Below, one piece after another: positions 21,517 to 33,080 of a stretch of 64,000 nt of DNA. Under the pieces are notes generated by a model that saw only the letters and a list, made by a program, of their open reading frames with translations, made no database searches and had not been told where the DNA came from. The DNA is from Protonemura montana (taxonomy: Eukaryota > Arthropoda > Insecta > Plecoptera > Nemouridae), in contig OX387608.1 of NCBI GenBank assembly GCA_947568835.1, positions 13,616,001 through 13,680,000 of the forward strand. Direction: 5' to 3'. The position numbers and the translations under genes are program-made. Positions within the stretch are counted from its first letter, which is position 1. Each line of letters opens with the position of its first letter.

Positions 21517-23084
21517 ATTACTGCTTTCAGTGGTATAGTGTAATGGTGACAAGATTAAGGGTGAGCGATAGCCGAAAGGTTGGACTGTAAAGGTGAAAAA
21601 AAACGCGAAGATGAAATAAATTTGTGTTGTATGCATGCAGAATGTTTAAATGTACGAGTATTCCATTCAGTTTCATGAATGAAGACTTATTATATGAATA
21701 ATGACCGCTTCGATCTGCCATTTTATTTTGCTCCAATGCTTTTGTAGTACCAAGTTGTTTTGTTTTTCGAGCTATCCAAGCTTATTTCCAGCCTATTATA
21801 ACAACTTTTGGACTTAAATCAGTTTTTTCCTTGCCTTGTCTTGCTGTGTCCATTGCCATGTCTTAAACACAGAATATTTTTATGAAGTTACCGCATTGAG
21901 ATAGTGGGTTATCACGCTTGGTGAGCGTGTTCTTTGCTTCCTGTATTTTCCGATCGGACTCTGCACTAAAAGCATGACTGATCTCTGAAAACTTAACGAA
22001 AACGAAGAAAACCGAAGACAAAAATCTCTGAACCGATTCCGGACTAAAATTAAGCATGGAGGCCCTAGCGCGCTACCCTCAGGAACTCCCCGAAAAACCA
22101 GTGCAGCGGCGTTTCCGTAACTGAATGGAACCCGATCGGTCGCCGCTGTTGTAAGCACGCTGAGCATGCGCAGTGTATCATTTTACTGGCTAAAAAAACA
22201 GGTTTCTCACGCAAGGCGTTTATTAATTGAATATATTTCTGCTCGTGTATGGAGAATATTGTACTCATAATATATTAGCAAGGATAATCTTACAGAATAA
22301 GTATACTAATATTCAGGTAGCCTATTATGAGTCTTCTTTCCATTTCTTTGCCTCGTTTATATTATGTATAAATACTATATATAAGGAGTGTGTCATCATT
22401 TCTCTACAGGATAACTAGGATTATTACAATAAAGGTTCAAGCCATTACTTATCGTGTGATATTGCCAAGACATGACAAATGTAAGATGGCTCCTCTACAA
22501 AGTGCTGCGATGGCCTCAAGGAATTTACTTGCAATGGCTTCTGAAAGGAAGACATTTTGTAGAATTGACAGTAATCTTAAAAATGAAAAAGTGCGAACTT
22601 CAAGCTACTCATTCGCGATTCGCGAAGTATAAAAATCCACTCCCTATAGTTAATTACTTAAAGTAATTACCCAGCTAATTAAATCGGTTCATATTACTAC
22701 ATTATAAACTCGGATAACGTGTGCAATAAAATAATATATGAACCATCTTGAACGTATTTTTGCTGAATAAAATGGTGCGTTGCATGCTTCGTGTTCAACA
22801 GATTCCACGCGCGATTAACTCAATCAACGTTTTTAAAAACACACACTCGAAATAATTATTTGCTATTCTACACCATAAAAGAGTTTTTTTGTTAAGAGTC
22901 TATCAAACTCTCTGTAAAATTCAGCTGCACATGGCAACCAGATGTTAAGACGAAAATAGAAACGTATGATTGAGATCGTCTTTAGCTAGCTGTTCACTTT
23001 TAAACCAGATATTGTAAAACCATAAAACGCAGTAATTGGACAAAAAAAAAGTTGATGCGATTTTTCATTGATATGATCACTTGT
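21517..23084. other. Intergenic, no gene seen
   Basis: Several short ORFs on both strands (for example 22390-22666 in two frames) lack motifs and splice support. No repeat family recognised. Confidence 0.35.
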
Positions 23085-23215
23085 ACACTCCCAAAAATAC
23101 GTACCCGCTTGGGAAATGAAACTCCGATCTCCACTTTTCTCTGTTGGTGCACCAACCACCTAATTGGGTGGTTGGTGCACCTAATTGAGTACCTTGTAAG
23201 TGTAACTATCGGTGA
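23085..23215 (-). mobile_element. Diverged tRNA-core element interrupted by a palindrome
   Basis: 'gggaaatgaaactccgatct' and 'cctaattgagtaccttg' correspond to the 'ggggaatcgaaccccgatct' and 'ccaattgagctacttgg' parts of the intact minus-strand copy at 44.3 kb. Between them sits a perfect palindrome (23146-23181) with 15-bp arms 'ggtgcaccaaccacc' and 'ggtggttggtgcacc' around 'taattg'. Confidence 0.6.
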
Positions 23216-24154
23216 TAACGGAGTTATCTTCCCCGTATAGGTACAAATGTTTGAATGGATGTTAGCGTAGAATAATAATAAAAAGATCTACCCACTACGA
23301 GCATAATACAATTTTTAATAAAAATTCATCTGTAATCCTGCCCGTTCTTCCAGCAATTGAACCTTTAGGAAAAAAGCATTCATATGTGCCTGAAGAGAAA
23401 GTTTTTTACGAATAGAAAACGTCACGAATACTTATTCTAATACCTTCTGCACAACGTTTAACAACGGTTCAAGTAGGTATACAAGGGATTTCTCAGTGAC
23501 ACAAGCCGCGTTCAATAAATCAACCAACAGATAACCGATTGCCCATCCTTGTGACTGTGCTCACTGCAATTCGCACTGCGTTTTGCTGGCGGCGTAGTGC
23601 ATCGAGACTTTTCCACATACTCTAGTCGAGAAGTGCGCTATGATAAATGTCCAGAGTGTGTTTTCAGCTGATGCGACTTCGAAGATAAATTTGCCGCCCC
23701 CGCCTAAGTTATGTGCCCCCTACGTGGCCGAGAGAGAGTCTTGATGGCCAGGGAGTGGTGGTATCGGTCGGGTAATGGGAATTAAATGACCACACCATAA
23801 TCTTTATGGGAGAAAAGTGTAGCGCAAATAGCACCAAAACGCGAAGATTATTTTAGAAAATTTGTTCGAATCACTGCTTTTTAACCCACAATCGATTCTC
23901 TATTTAAAATTATCATTCGAAGAATTGTCTTTTTAGAAATAAGGTCCTCTTACCAAAGATTTCCGTTGTGTGTCAATGAAAGGTTTCTCAAAAATACGCA
24001 TAGAAACAGGAAAAATAATAAAAATGCATTCCTTGGGAATGGTATCATAATTAAATGACCATTACAAAAATTGAAATTTTTTAAATTTTATTTCCGCATC
24101 AGTGATGTATTTTTTTGTGCAAAGCAAGTAAGAAACACAAATTAGAGTTTATAA
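23216..24154. other. Intergenic, no gene seen
   Basis: AT-rich apart from a C-rich patch near 23690-23740. No ORF or repeat that I can support. Confidence 0.35.
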
Positions 24155-24225
24155 GCTTAACCCCATAAATTTTGGGGTAAAGTTGTTATCACTATAGTAG
24201 CAGCCTCTAAAAATCTGCAAATACC
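24155..24225 (-). repeat. Dispersed repeat family E
   Basis: 'ggggtaaagttgttatcact' and 'agcagcctctaaaaatctg' are the reverse complement of the copy at 6.6 kb. The left side forms a small hairpin around 'ccccataaattttgggg'. Confidence 0.5.
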
Positions 24226-24891
24226 ATCAGCGATTGACTGATTTTTTTTTTTACTTTTTGATTACACTTAAATCACTGATCCAGCCCAAGTATTAATAAA
24301 AATGCACTTTTGCTTAAACCGTTGCATTAAACTATTCTGTATACTTTACTGAGAAGAAATCGAGGTCTTCTAGCTTAGTACCACACGAACCACCAAGCAA
24401 ACCAACTGACTCAAGTACCCTCGACCACTCTCTGTCGTCCGAAGGTTCTCCACCTGGCACCTGTAGCACTGCCTACAGCTAATCGTATCGGCTGAACATG
24501 GCAAACTGTCTGTCTCTTAACGCAGTGTGTTATTTAAAGCCTTGGATTTGACACATTGTCTTATGAAATGTCGCAGCCAGTTGGGGTTAATGAGCTTGGT
24601 GAAATGGGATCAAAGTTGACCGAGTTGAATGGACGTCTTCGGGATTTAGATATGCGGCAGGTAATTAGGTATTGAGGAAGATTGAATGGGTGTCGGAGAA
24701 GCGTTGGTTGGTGTTGGACTAAAAAGTACAATGATTTTTTTTTATGTGTGTGCATTCCTTGTTCTTTGACTCAATATTTGTAATATGACCTCAAAAAATT
24801 AAAGCATTTATGATCTTTGGTAATCAACGGATGGTGCAGTTGGATTTTTTTAAAGTACTTTCGCGCACTGCACCGGGAAAAATAATATTGT
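24226..24891. other. Intergenic, no gene seen
   Basis: No supported coding region or repeat. Confidence 0.35.
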
Positions 24892-25185
24892 GGTTTTTAA
24901 ACTCATTTTAACTTTATATAACCTTAGCACTAGTTTTGATAAAAACTTTTTTAACTGGTTTTTGAATGTTAAGCGAAAAACAGCTAAGTTTCCCAACCTT
25001 TCGTAACTTGTACCTGTTACTTTATCAAGGGTGAACGAAGTCGCAAAATTTATTATCGGAAAATTGTCAGGACTGCTCTTACCGTTAATAAAGTAACAGG
25101 TACAAGTTGCGAAACTTTGGGAAATTTAGTTGTTCTTAACTTAGCATTCAAAACCCAGTTTAAATAGTTTTTGTCAGAATAATGA
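24892..25185. mobile_element. MITE-like family B, most complete copy
   Basis: Long inverted arms face each other. The left arm contains 'taaccttagcactagttttg', 'ggtttttgaatgttaagcg' and 'acttgtacctgttactttat'. The right arm contains 'taaagtaacaggtacaagtt', 'tgttcttaacttagcattca' and 'aaacccagtttaaatagttt'. The centre holds 'tcggaaaattgtcaggactg'. No coding capacity. The outer ends in other copies read 'agtagacatgagtctaaaaa'. Confidence 0.8.
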
Positions 25186-27600
25186 AAGTTTTTACACGAA
25201 ATTATTAAAGTTAGATTAACCTTTCACAGAAAACACCGAACCTCATGCAACTACGACAAGCAAAACCGCTGTTTTCTTACAGAACTTAATCGATTAATTG
25301 TAAACCTGAGAGAATCTAGACTTAAAAGGAGTGATAAATTAAAAATACCCTCGGCTAGATCATCAACAGTTCAAACCAACTAAAAATACAAATGGAAAAC
25401 AATCGCCATCCGATCCATCCATAAACAAACTATAAAACAATTATTTCCACAAACTCGTGTAAAAAAAGCAGCACAATCTGAACAATCACGTCGACAAAAA
25501 TAACTCCACGAGTACATTGATATCACATAAGTAACCACGCGCCGGCCGGTGTCACTTTTCTTTGAACTCGTCCCGTGATATTTGTAGCAGTTCAGCTCGC
25601 CGTCTATGGAAACAAGGGCTATTAGGTAGTCTACAAAAAGCTGGACGCTCGCTCCATTATCGAGCGCTCGATCTCTGCTGAGCGATCGAGCAGAGATCGG
25701 ATCGGCTACGTGTCATCGAGTCAGGCACGCGAGGAGCACGATCGAACGGGGTAAAAAAATAAGTTACCGATACTGTGACATAAATAGACGACAATTATAA
25801 GAAATATCGCTGTTTTTTACTGGAAAATATATGATTTCTAAGTGCATATTGAAGGTAAAATAATAATTTATCTCTTTGTCTTTATACCTCCTCTATAGCG
25901 TTACGGAACAGAATTAGTAGCAATAATAAATGGAAAAAGGTAACGATCTCTACCGATATAAAAAGACAGTTTTAGACCCCGTTAGTCTCTCGGGTTTATA
26001 TTTTATCTTCGCACGTGGTCCAAGACAGAACAGGGAATGAGATCGATTTGTATAAAGTGTGAAAATATGTGTGTAAAAAATTAGGAAACAGACAAAATTT
26101 ACAGACAAACTTCGGTCCTACCGTTAAAGTAACAATTTAATTATGATCAAGTATATTTCTGTAGAAAAAAGACAAAATTTGATTTAGATTGAGCACCTTT
26201 TATGAAAAATGTTTCTACTTTATTTAATTTAAACACGTCTAGGCCCGGGTAAAAAATATCCATTTTTAATACCGGCAGGTGGAGAAATAAAAATAGCTCC
26301 ATTCGACCCAATTTTAAACCTTTTCCTACAAAATGCTCTAATATTATTGTTTTGACTCTAACATAACGGCCATATAGTGTGTCTGAATAATTGATCTTTG
26401 GTCACAACTTAAAAGAGAAATTCGAAACGCGAACGATGCATTATGATTTTCCCACGAATCTCCTTTGCCTAGCAAACCAACAATTTGATCCCACAGATCG
26501 TTGCTTAGCATTCAAAACCACGTCAGTATTTTTACAAGATTCATCACTACCAAGCTGTCACTGCCAATATCTATAAAACCACAGAACAACACGGAAGCGT
26601 TTCCTCCATACAAGCATACCAACATCCCAACAGTTTCCCATTTCAGATTAATGATTCGAAGACCGATTGCCAGGCAAGAAACTTCAAACGACAAGTCCCA
26701 TCGATCCATCAACCAATTCAATTCGTATTCAAAACCCGCCTCGAGCAAATAGAATCCGAGATGATATACGTGGGTCTAATGTGTCAATTCCTCACCGCGA
26801 GGACCAGTGTACGCATTACACCTGAACAAACGATAGAAGGCACTGGCAGGTGAAAGCCTGAGCATCGTCCCATGCCCCTTAACCTCAACGTGCTCATCAG
26901 GTCACATTTATATATCTATATATATTGCTGTCGTCATCATCACAGATCACACAGGTAAGAAAACACCATAAACAATTAGGTCAGTCATAGTGCAGCGACC
27001 AACATCGATGGGCAGCCTTATTATACACTTGAACACAAATTGCAATGTACATTACAAATATCAGTTACCATGCTGAGGCGATTTACATGAAACATGCATG
27101 TAATGTTTAGGCGTCATCCGCTCCTTTCTCCTTCGTTGAAGAGAAGAGGTGCATTCTTATTGCGACTTGACACGCTATTGGTGTGGGAAATTACTCATAA
27201 GACGCGATTCGTTAATGACTGTGCTTATATTTAAACGTAATATGAACTTAATTATGTCGTTGAATGGGATTTGCGACTAGAATGCACCTTAAAAAGTGAT
27301 TTATGGTGATGATTGACACTTCTGAAGGCGTTAGAAGCTCTGAGACTCAGGTTTCCTGTTCGCATTTCTTATTTTACGGACAAAAACAATTTTCTGGTAA
27401 TTTACACGAAGTGGAAGTTTGCACGCAGGCTCGTTTTGTAATATAACGTGCGAGTGGATTGTCACGTACTATAGTAAGTGTGTGGTAAGTGCGAAATGTA
27501 CTTGAAAAGGTGGTACAAATAGCAGTTAAGTGAAAAACAGGCAGGGTAATTGTGGTGGAGGTGCCGTGTACACCAAAGTCGCTATTGGTGGAGGTGCCAT
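25186..27600. other. Intergenic, no gene seen
   Basis: Includes a perfect hairpin at 25670-25698 (arms 'gatctctgct' and 'agcagagatc', loop 'gagcgatcg'). Overlapping ORFs on both strands at 26390-26750 show no motifs. Nothing else supported. Confidence 0.4.
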
Positions 27601-27629
27601 TACGTAAACATTTACTGATATATTTGATT

Positions 27630-27735
27630 GTAATTTAATCCCCGTTTGGGCAGCAATTTTTGAGACGGTTTTAGTGTTCATAATCATAAAATACCCCGCG
27701 CATTGCAAGCGTTTGCAACTGAAGTAAGGTGTCAC
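27630..27735 (+). mobile_element. tRNA-core/TIR element, 3' terminus
   Basis: 'ccccgtttgggcagcaattt', 'ttgagacggttttagtgttc' and 'ataccccgcgcattgcaagc' match the tails at 2.4 and 56.9 kb. The tRNA-like core is missing. Confidence 0.7.
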
Positions 27736-27794
27736 ATACATTTTAAACTGTCTTTGCGAAAAATGGTCGCCAAATGGCAAAATAAATAATGATT

Positions 27795-28060
27795 CTAGTT
27801 GGAGTTACCTTCATTTCGAGTGTTAAGACATTTAATTTCGTTATATCTCTCAGATTACTCGCATTTGGGACTGATTTACTCTCAGCTAATCTTTATTAGT
27901 GCTAACCCTGACGATCCGTATGTATGTTACCATTATTTTGAGTACTAGTAATTTCATTTTTGAGAAAAAAAAAAAAAAAAAAAACGACAGCTAGCACTTA
28001 TGGGTGGCATCTTCTGTAACTAAGTGTTACCGGCTCATTTGCTCAGCAGACAGTTCGATC
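27795..28060 (-). mobile_element. MITE-like family D, minus-strand copy
   Basis: 'agttggagttaccttcattt', 'tatctctcagattactcgca' and 'catttgctcagcaga' are reverse-complement matches to the 60.5-kb copy. An A run at 27966-27984 interrupts it. Confidence 0.6.
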
Positions 28061-28065
28061 GATTT

Positions 28066-28412
28066 TTGGTGTTTAACGACGCACTGTTTTGACAACTGGC
28101 CCTGCGGCACTGGATAATGGCGTCGGTGAATGAGTGGATAATGATGTGGATGATGATAAACCTCACCTAGCCTAGAAGCGAGGAGGGGAAACCTGGTTTC
28201 GGCACGTAGCCTACTCCTGTCGAAGAACACCAAGGGGACCACCGGCTTAACGTCCCTTCCGAAGGACGGTACAACGCGAACAACAGGATTCCTCTACAAA
28301 TCCATGCTGTCGAGAGGTTGATAAGCAAGACGAGTGAAGTTGCTGTACTAACTTACATCCCTTCAACCTCTCTCCCGAACAGAACTGGTCATGTGTATGA
28401 CGGTCACAAGCA
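28066..28412 (-). mobile_element. 5S-SINE-like element, 5S head lost
   Basis: Tail 'ggtgtttaacgacgcactgt', body 'accggcttaacgtcccttcc' and linker 'acagaactggtcatgtgta' are present. The sequence leaves the family at 'gacggtcacaagcag', before the 5S-like core, so the head is truncated. Confidence 0.75.
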
Positions 28413-29022
28413 GACAGTCTAACATTCACGGACTGTACATACGCAACAGGCCATTGGTTTGCAGTTAAGTTCGCGCTGCGTTGCTGCTAATTCCCACTAA
28501 AAATTGATCGTTGAAACTTTATTCTGTTCTCCAGAATAAAAGCATCTTTACGACTCTAGCGACACGCTGTCTAGAAAATCGTAACTGAAAAAAAAACATC
28601 AAAAAATAAAACGAATCATCAACTCCCATTCCCCGCTTATCGTAGCGATATCAACGCGACACTAAACATCTAGACCCGTAATAAAAAGCAAATATTTTGA
28701 CATGATACCCGTACTAATGTCAGATCATTCGACATAATTCACCGGCTTTTTACGACAACCTCTTCAAAAACACGGTAAGCTCTTCTACGCATTTTGTCGC
28801 TGAGGGGAAAGAACAGTGGCGCAACTGCAGCAGCCACCGCCCTCCGGAGGAATCAAGTACATGTCTAGGTGGTGGCATATTATACGCGTGTTCTTCTTTA
28901 CTGTTCTGCTATCAAATACAATAAGGTACAAACACCCCAACAGTTTAAAGTGTTGCTACAAATGCTTGCAAGTATAACATTTCTGCTGAAGTCTAAACCT
29001 CCCACTGATCTAGATGCTGCTA
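28413..29022. other. Intergenic; weak open segment
   Basis: At about 28815-28930 a frame reads AQLQQPPPSGGIKYMSRWW then a hydrophobic run. It could be a membrane-anchored exon ending at 'aataag/gtacaa', but there is no clear acceptor, so I do not call it. Confidence 0.25.
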
Positions 29023-29298
29023 CAGTCTTTAGCCCGTGAGAGAAGATACCAGCACAAGGACTGTCCCCCTGCATTGCTACAGTCTAGCCCGTGAGAGAAG
29101 ATACCAGCACAAGGACTGTCCCCCTGCATTGCTACAGTCTAGTCCGTGAGAGAAGATACCAGCACAAGGACTGTCCCCTGCATTGCTACAGTCTAGTCCG
29201 TGAGAGAAGATACCAGCACAAGGACTGTCCCCTGCATTGCTACAGTCTAGCCCGTGAGAGAAGATATCAGCACAAGGACTGTCCCCCTGCATTGCTAC
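29023..29298. repeat. ~54-bp minisatellite, five copies (second locus)
   Basis: Same unit as the array at 13.4 kb ('gtgagagaagataccagcac', 'aaggactgtccccctgcatt'). Because some units are 54 bp, both strands stay open and give repetitive pseudo-peptides. These are not genes. Confidence 0.92.
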
Positions 29299-29590
29299 AA
29301 ACATACTCATGAACGAAAGTTCAGTTTTATTTAAGTGTTGGCATATCAAAATACTTAATATATCTGCACAATAATTCACAGTATTGTTTTAAAAGCTAGA
29401 CAAATTCTTGTAATAGCTCGAAAAAAAATATATTGGCATGACAAAAGCTTTGAAGCAAAATTAAAATGGTGAAAATCAGCGGAAATGATATGCAGTGATT
29501 TTAAAAGTGACAGTTGACCAACATACTAGCGACCGGTGGCGAAAAAAGTCTGGTTTCTCGCTCAACAGAATAAGAGTGCCGCCACTGGCC
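29299..29590. mobile_element. Conserved 3' flank of the 54-bp array (second copy)
   Basis: 'acaaaagctttgaagcaaaa', 'aaaatggtgaaaatcagcgg' and 'gaccggtggcg...tctcgctcaac' align in order with the segment after the 13.4-kb array. Similarity fades near 29.59 kb, which may mark the element end. Confidence 0.6.
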
Positions 29591-31027
29591 CGCCACGCGC
29601 AATCGCATGAGGTCGTTTGGTCGATGCACACCCTTTAAAATGTCACACATCTTCGCCGCAATGGCGGCCGACTCTTGGCATCGTAGACCAGCGTCCGCAC
29701 GTGAGTAGCATACCAATAGGGAGCACCACAGCCCATCGTTGAGCGCGCGATAAACCAGGACATATTTCAAAACAATCTTTATATAGGCGTACGATTTGGA
29801 ATATGACACGCGGGAGTCGGGGCTGGTAATTGCATGGTTCAGCTTGGACATGTTCTTTATGAAAGGAAGCAATTTTTTATGTTGGAAGATTGTTTTGGAT
29901 TTTGTAAGTTGGTGTTGGATAGGATTTGGCGCGGGTTTTATGAAAAGCTGTCCAGTTGAGTACTGAATTCAATTGGTTTGGCTGACATCATTATATATAT
30001 ATATAAGTAGGTACTTTTAATGTAATTCTGCATGTCCATAGATAAAATTAATAGGTCTTGTAGGAAAATTTCGAGAGAAACATAACCTTATTCTAAACTA
30101 GCTAGCCTGTACGCTTTGGTAGCGAGCGCAAACCAGAGCAATGAAGTCGATCCTGACAACATTGGAGCTGATTTTCAGTTTTTTTTACCCAAACCTTTTT
30201 TAATAAGTAATTCATTTTTCACATTAAAAACAACCACGCTTTTTCACGGTTAAACGACGCTTTAAATCAATGCCCGGATCCACAAAAGCAAGGTTCGAGC
30301 TTTACCTCCATAAACTTAGGAGTAAAGCAGTTATCACCAAATGTCTGGAACCTTGTTACTTAAACTCTCCTTTGTGCATTCACCTCCAGAGCCACATTAC
30401 AACAGGGGTTACACTTGTGTGAACCACCTTGAAGATTCTGCAAACGCTTTCTTGCATCTTGGTTACTGCAATTGTGGACACCGCACCTTTCGTATCTACA
30501 TTTTTAATATATACATTGACTACATGCAAGTACATTCTAGAACCCAAGGCAGCAAAACCATTAAAACTTTGCAATATTCAGCTAAAACCAACGATTCTGA
30601 AAGCAAAACACCTTCAAAACGCCGGTCATCTCAACAAAATCACCAACTCGTGCCATCACGTGACCTCCCGACCCTTTCCAAAAAGTTTTTCAGTCCTCCG
30701 CCGGCCACCACCCCCCCCTGCAGCGACCAGTATATCACCACGTGTCCACCAGAATTTCACTTGCGCACAGTTGAACGCAATGAAGTACGACCTCCATAAT
30801 TTCCAATTACATATCTCATGAGCACCATGCAGATGGCACCGGCCCGCGTCCGAAGAAAGGTTCGTGACTCATCATTCGAACTAAAACAAATCTAATTACC
30901 AGCAAAATGTTCTTTTTCAGCCGCCTGATTTACTAACATTTTAACTAACATTACGATACCATTTATCATTGTGCTGAACTAAGTGTGTGTGTGTTTGGAT
31001 TTATTGCATGTAAATCTTTTCTTGCAG
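29591..31027. other. Intergenic; GC-rich open patch of uncertain status
   Basis: At 29580-29872 a minus-strand frame (up to 123 codons) is open. On the plus strand an ATG at 29640 opens a 61-nt segment (MSHIFAAMAADSW...) ending at a good 'gtgagt' donor. Only one can be right, and neither has a recognised motif. A diverged family-E fragment lies near 30.30-30.36 kb. Nothing else supported. Confidence 0.3.
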
Positions 31028-31160
31028 AGCCGATTCTTAGGCAGCTTTGAACGTATTAGATGGTGTCCCGGTGTGCCTATAGATTTCTGTGTGGAGGGAA
31101 AGGTGCCAACCCATCAGCCCATCCAGAGATCTATGGATGAATGTAAATCTTATTGCAAAC
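31028..31160 (+). CDS. Candidate cysteine-rich internal exon
   Basis: An acceptor 'gtaaatcttttcttgcag' precedes 133 nt open in phase 0, which end at 'gcaaac' followed by 'gtgggt', a moderate donor (phase 1). The peptide reads SRFLGSFERIRWCPGVP, then IDFCVEGKVPTHQPIQRS and MDECKSYCKR, with four cysteines in 29 residues (C..C..C...C pattern). It looks like part of a small disulphide-rich secreted domain, but I do not recognise the family. No partner exon with a matching phase was found nearby. Confidence 0.4.
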
Positions 31161-31349
31161 GTGGGTGGGTGCTGGTTATAAATGTTTTTCAGGCCACATT
31201 CTTTTCGTTGACGCGTGGAATGCGTTGACTTTGTGTTACAATTTTTGATTGTGATACGTGATTTTGAATTTTGATTTGGTTTATGGTGTTGACTGGGGAA
31301 CTAATACAAATCAACCAATGTGAAATCTGATTTAAATTACAATACGCAC
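31161..31349. other. Short spacer
   Basis: No feature seen. Confidence 0.3.
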
Positions 31350-31470
31350 TGCATTTTATTATTAAAAGCACTTCTACCCTCTCAAATATCGATGCCCAAA
31401 AGGGGACACGAACCCCAGTCCACCTATCAAGGGTGTTGCTCTAAACAACTGAGCTACTTGAACACATAAT
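31350..31470 (-). mobile_element. tRNA-core/TIR element, minus-strand copy
   Basis: 'ttttattattaaaagcactt', 'cctctcaaatatcgatgccc', then the tRNA-like core 'gggtgttgctctaaacaact' and 'gagctacttga' (A box on the minus strand). The B box is degenerate ('acacgaaccccagt'). A second truncated terminus of the same family lies at about 31670-31725. Confidence 0.65.
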
Positions 31471-32929
31471 TTTTTAGATACTTTCAGTGCATTTGGTATT
31501 GTGACGGATTTCCAAGGAGTAGAGCCACGAGGGTGTGAATACTCACAGTCATTCTGATTCTAGTGACGCTATACCACGTCACAATCATGAAATCCCGAGT
31601 AACTTTTGACGTTAAATACGTTTATTTATGTTAAATCTGATTGAAATTGTAAACGCTTGCAATGACCTAAGTATATTATTATTAGGAACACTAGTACCTT
31701 CTCAAAAATTGATGTCCAAACGGGAACTTTGAGCGTTAGGGACAAGCCAAACGCATTTTTATTTATCAAGATAACTTTTTCAACAAATCCTTACGTTTTG
31801 AGTTAGTAAGCATTCTGAAGAAAGCATTCTCATAAGCTACACTTTTCAAGTCATAGCTTAATATTTTAAGAAGTTCTTGAAAGAACAGATTTAAATTCCG
31901 ATTGGCATACCGAAGAGCCGCATTACCTATAGCCGTTGGTTACAGCACATACCGATTTACACTCATCAACTATCGCACAATGTAAAAACCATACTTTCCA
32001 CTCCATAATTAAATCACTCTAAACCCGACCAGAACCCATTGAAACCAAACAAGCCGGCGGTGCCATCTTCCAATTATCGCCCCATTAACAATCACATTGA
32101 TTACCTCCAGAATTTTATAAGAGCTAAGCCATTCAAAAATCAGACACCTCATTACCGCTCTCTGTACCTAGCATAATGCACATGCGTGAGAACTGGATTA
32201 CATACAACACAACTCGACCCACACGTAATTGGGGGATGAATCATCATTTTTTCTATCGCGACCTCGCTTATATTTCAAATAATATCAATTATGATGTTAG
32301 TTTTTATTTATTTATAATTATTTAGCATTGTTGCCGTTTTCATTCATACGCTATTATAATATGTTAACAAGCTTTTGCTACTGACGGCTTCGTTAAAGTC
32401 ATGTTATTTGGTTAAATTAAGCCATATGGAGAAGTCTTTCTGAGAAGAGTTTCGCGCTGTGAAGATGGTCTTTTATTGGGTCACAATTTTCCATAAGCTT
32501 TGATTGCGTAACCTGGTATTGTGAGACGGACTTCCAGTCGCTGATGTCGATAATGCGATTATTGGTCATTGTTGATTGTGTAGAAAGATTTATAAAGGAA
32601 ATTTGCATACACGTACCTACTCTGGTCGGTTGAATGCAGTTGCATTATGATGAAAGCCTTGCCAGCGAGTCATCGAATATGTGCAATTATCATTGAAGAC
32701 TACTTGAAAAATGTATTGAACTGCAGGGTGTACATTATAATTAATATTACAAATAATTATTAACGCAGAGTTTTTTTTTTTAATTAGCAGTTATGTTTTC
32801 TTATGGGATTTATTTCTAAGCCTAATCCATCATAAGTATAATTGAAAATCGAAATGGTAAAAATGAACAATATGGTAGCCACATAACTGAATTTGGAAGG
32901 GGAGTTAGATAGGAAAACTGTGAAACCGA
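31471..32929. other. Intergenic, no gene seen
   Basis: Only the solo tRNA-core terminus near 31.7 kb. The rest is AT-rich without coding support. Confidence 0.35.
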
Positions 32930-33080
32930 ACTTGGGTACGAACCCGGACCTTCCAATAGCTGGTCCGGTGCTCTACCAACTGAGCTATCTGGGCACACAG
33001 ATTCCAGCTTTGTGGAGTGGGATAAATGATCCTCTCAAGGCGGAAGAGGCCAAAACGAGTCGTATTGACGAGTTTTTTTA
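32930..33080 (-). mobile_element. Second tRNA-derived SINE-like family
   Basis: The minus strand reads 'gcccagatagctcagttggt', 'agagcaccgg' and 'ggtccgggttcgtaccc', a clear A box (TAGCTCAGTTGG) and B box (GGTTCGTACCC). The acceptor and anticodon stems do not pair properly, so it is not a functional tRNA. It differs from the tRNA-core/TIR family. Confidence 0.65.

Noticed and set aside
29077-29379. 100-codon minus-strand ORF with a repeated SPCAGIFSHGLDCSNA peptide
   Set aside because: It reads the 54-bp minisatellite (18 codons per unit). The same DNA is open on the other strand too, so openness is due to repetition, not selection.
32935-33005. Possible functional tRNA gene on the minus strand
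   Set aside because: A and B boxes are good, but acceptor and anticodon stems do not pair, so it is a tRNA-derived SINE head.
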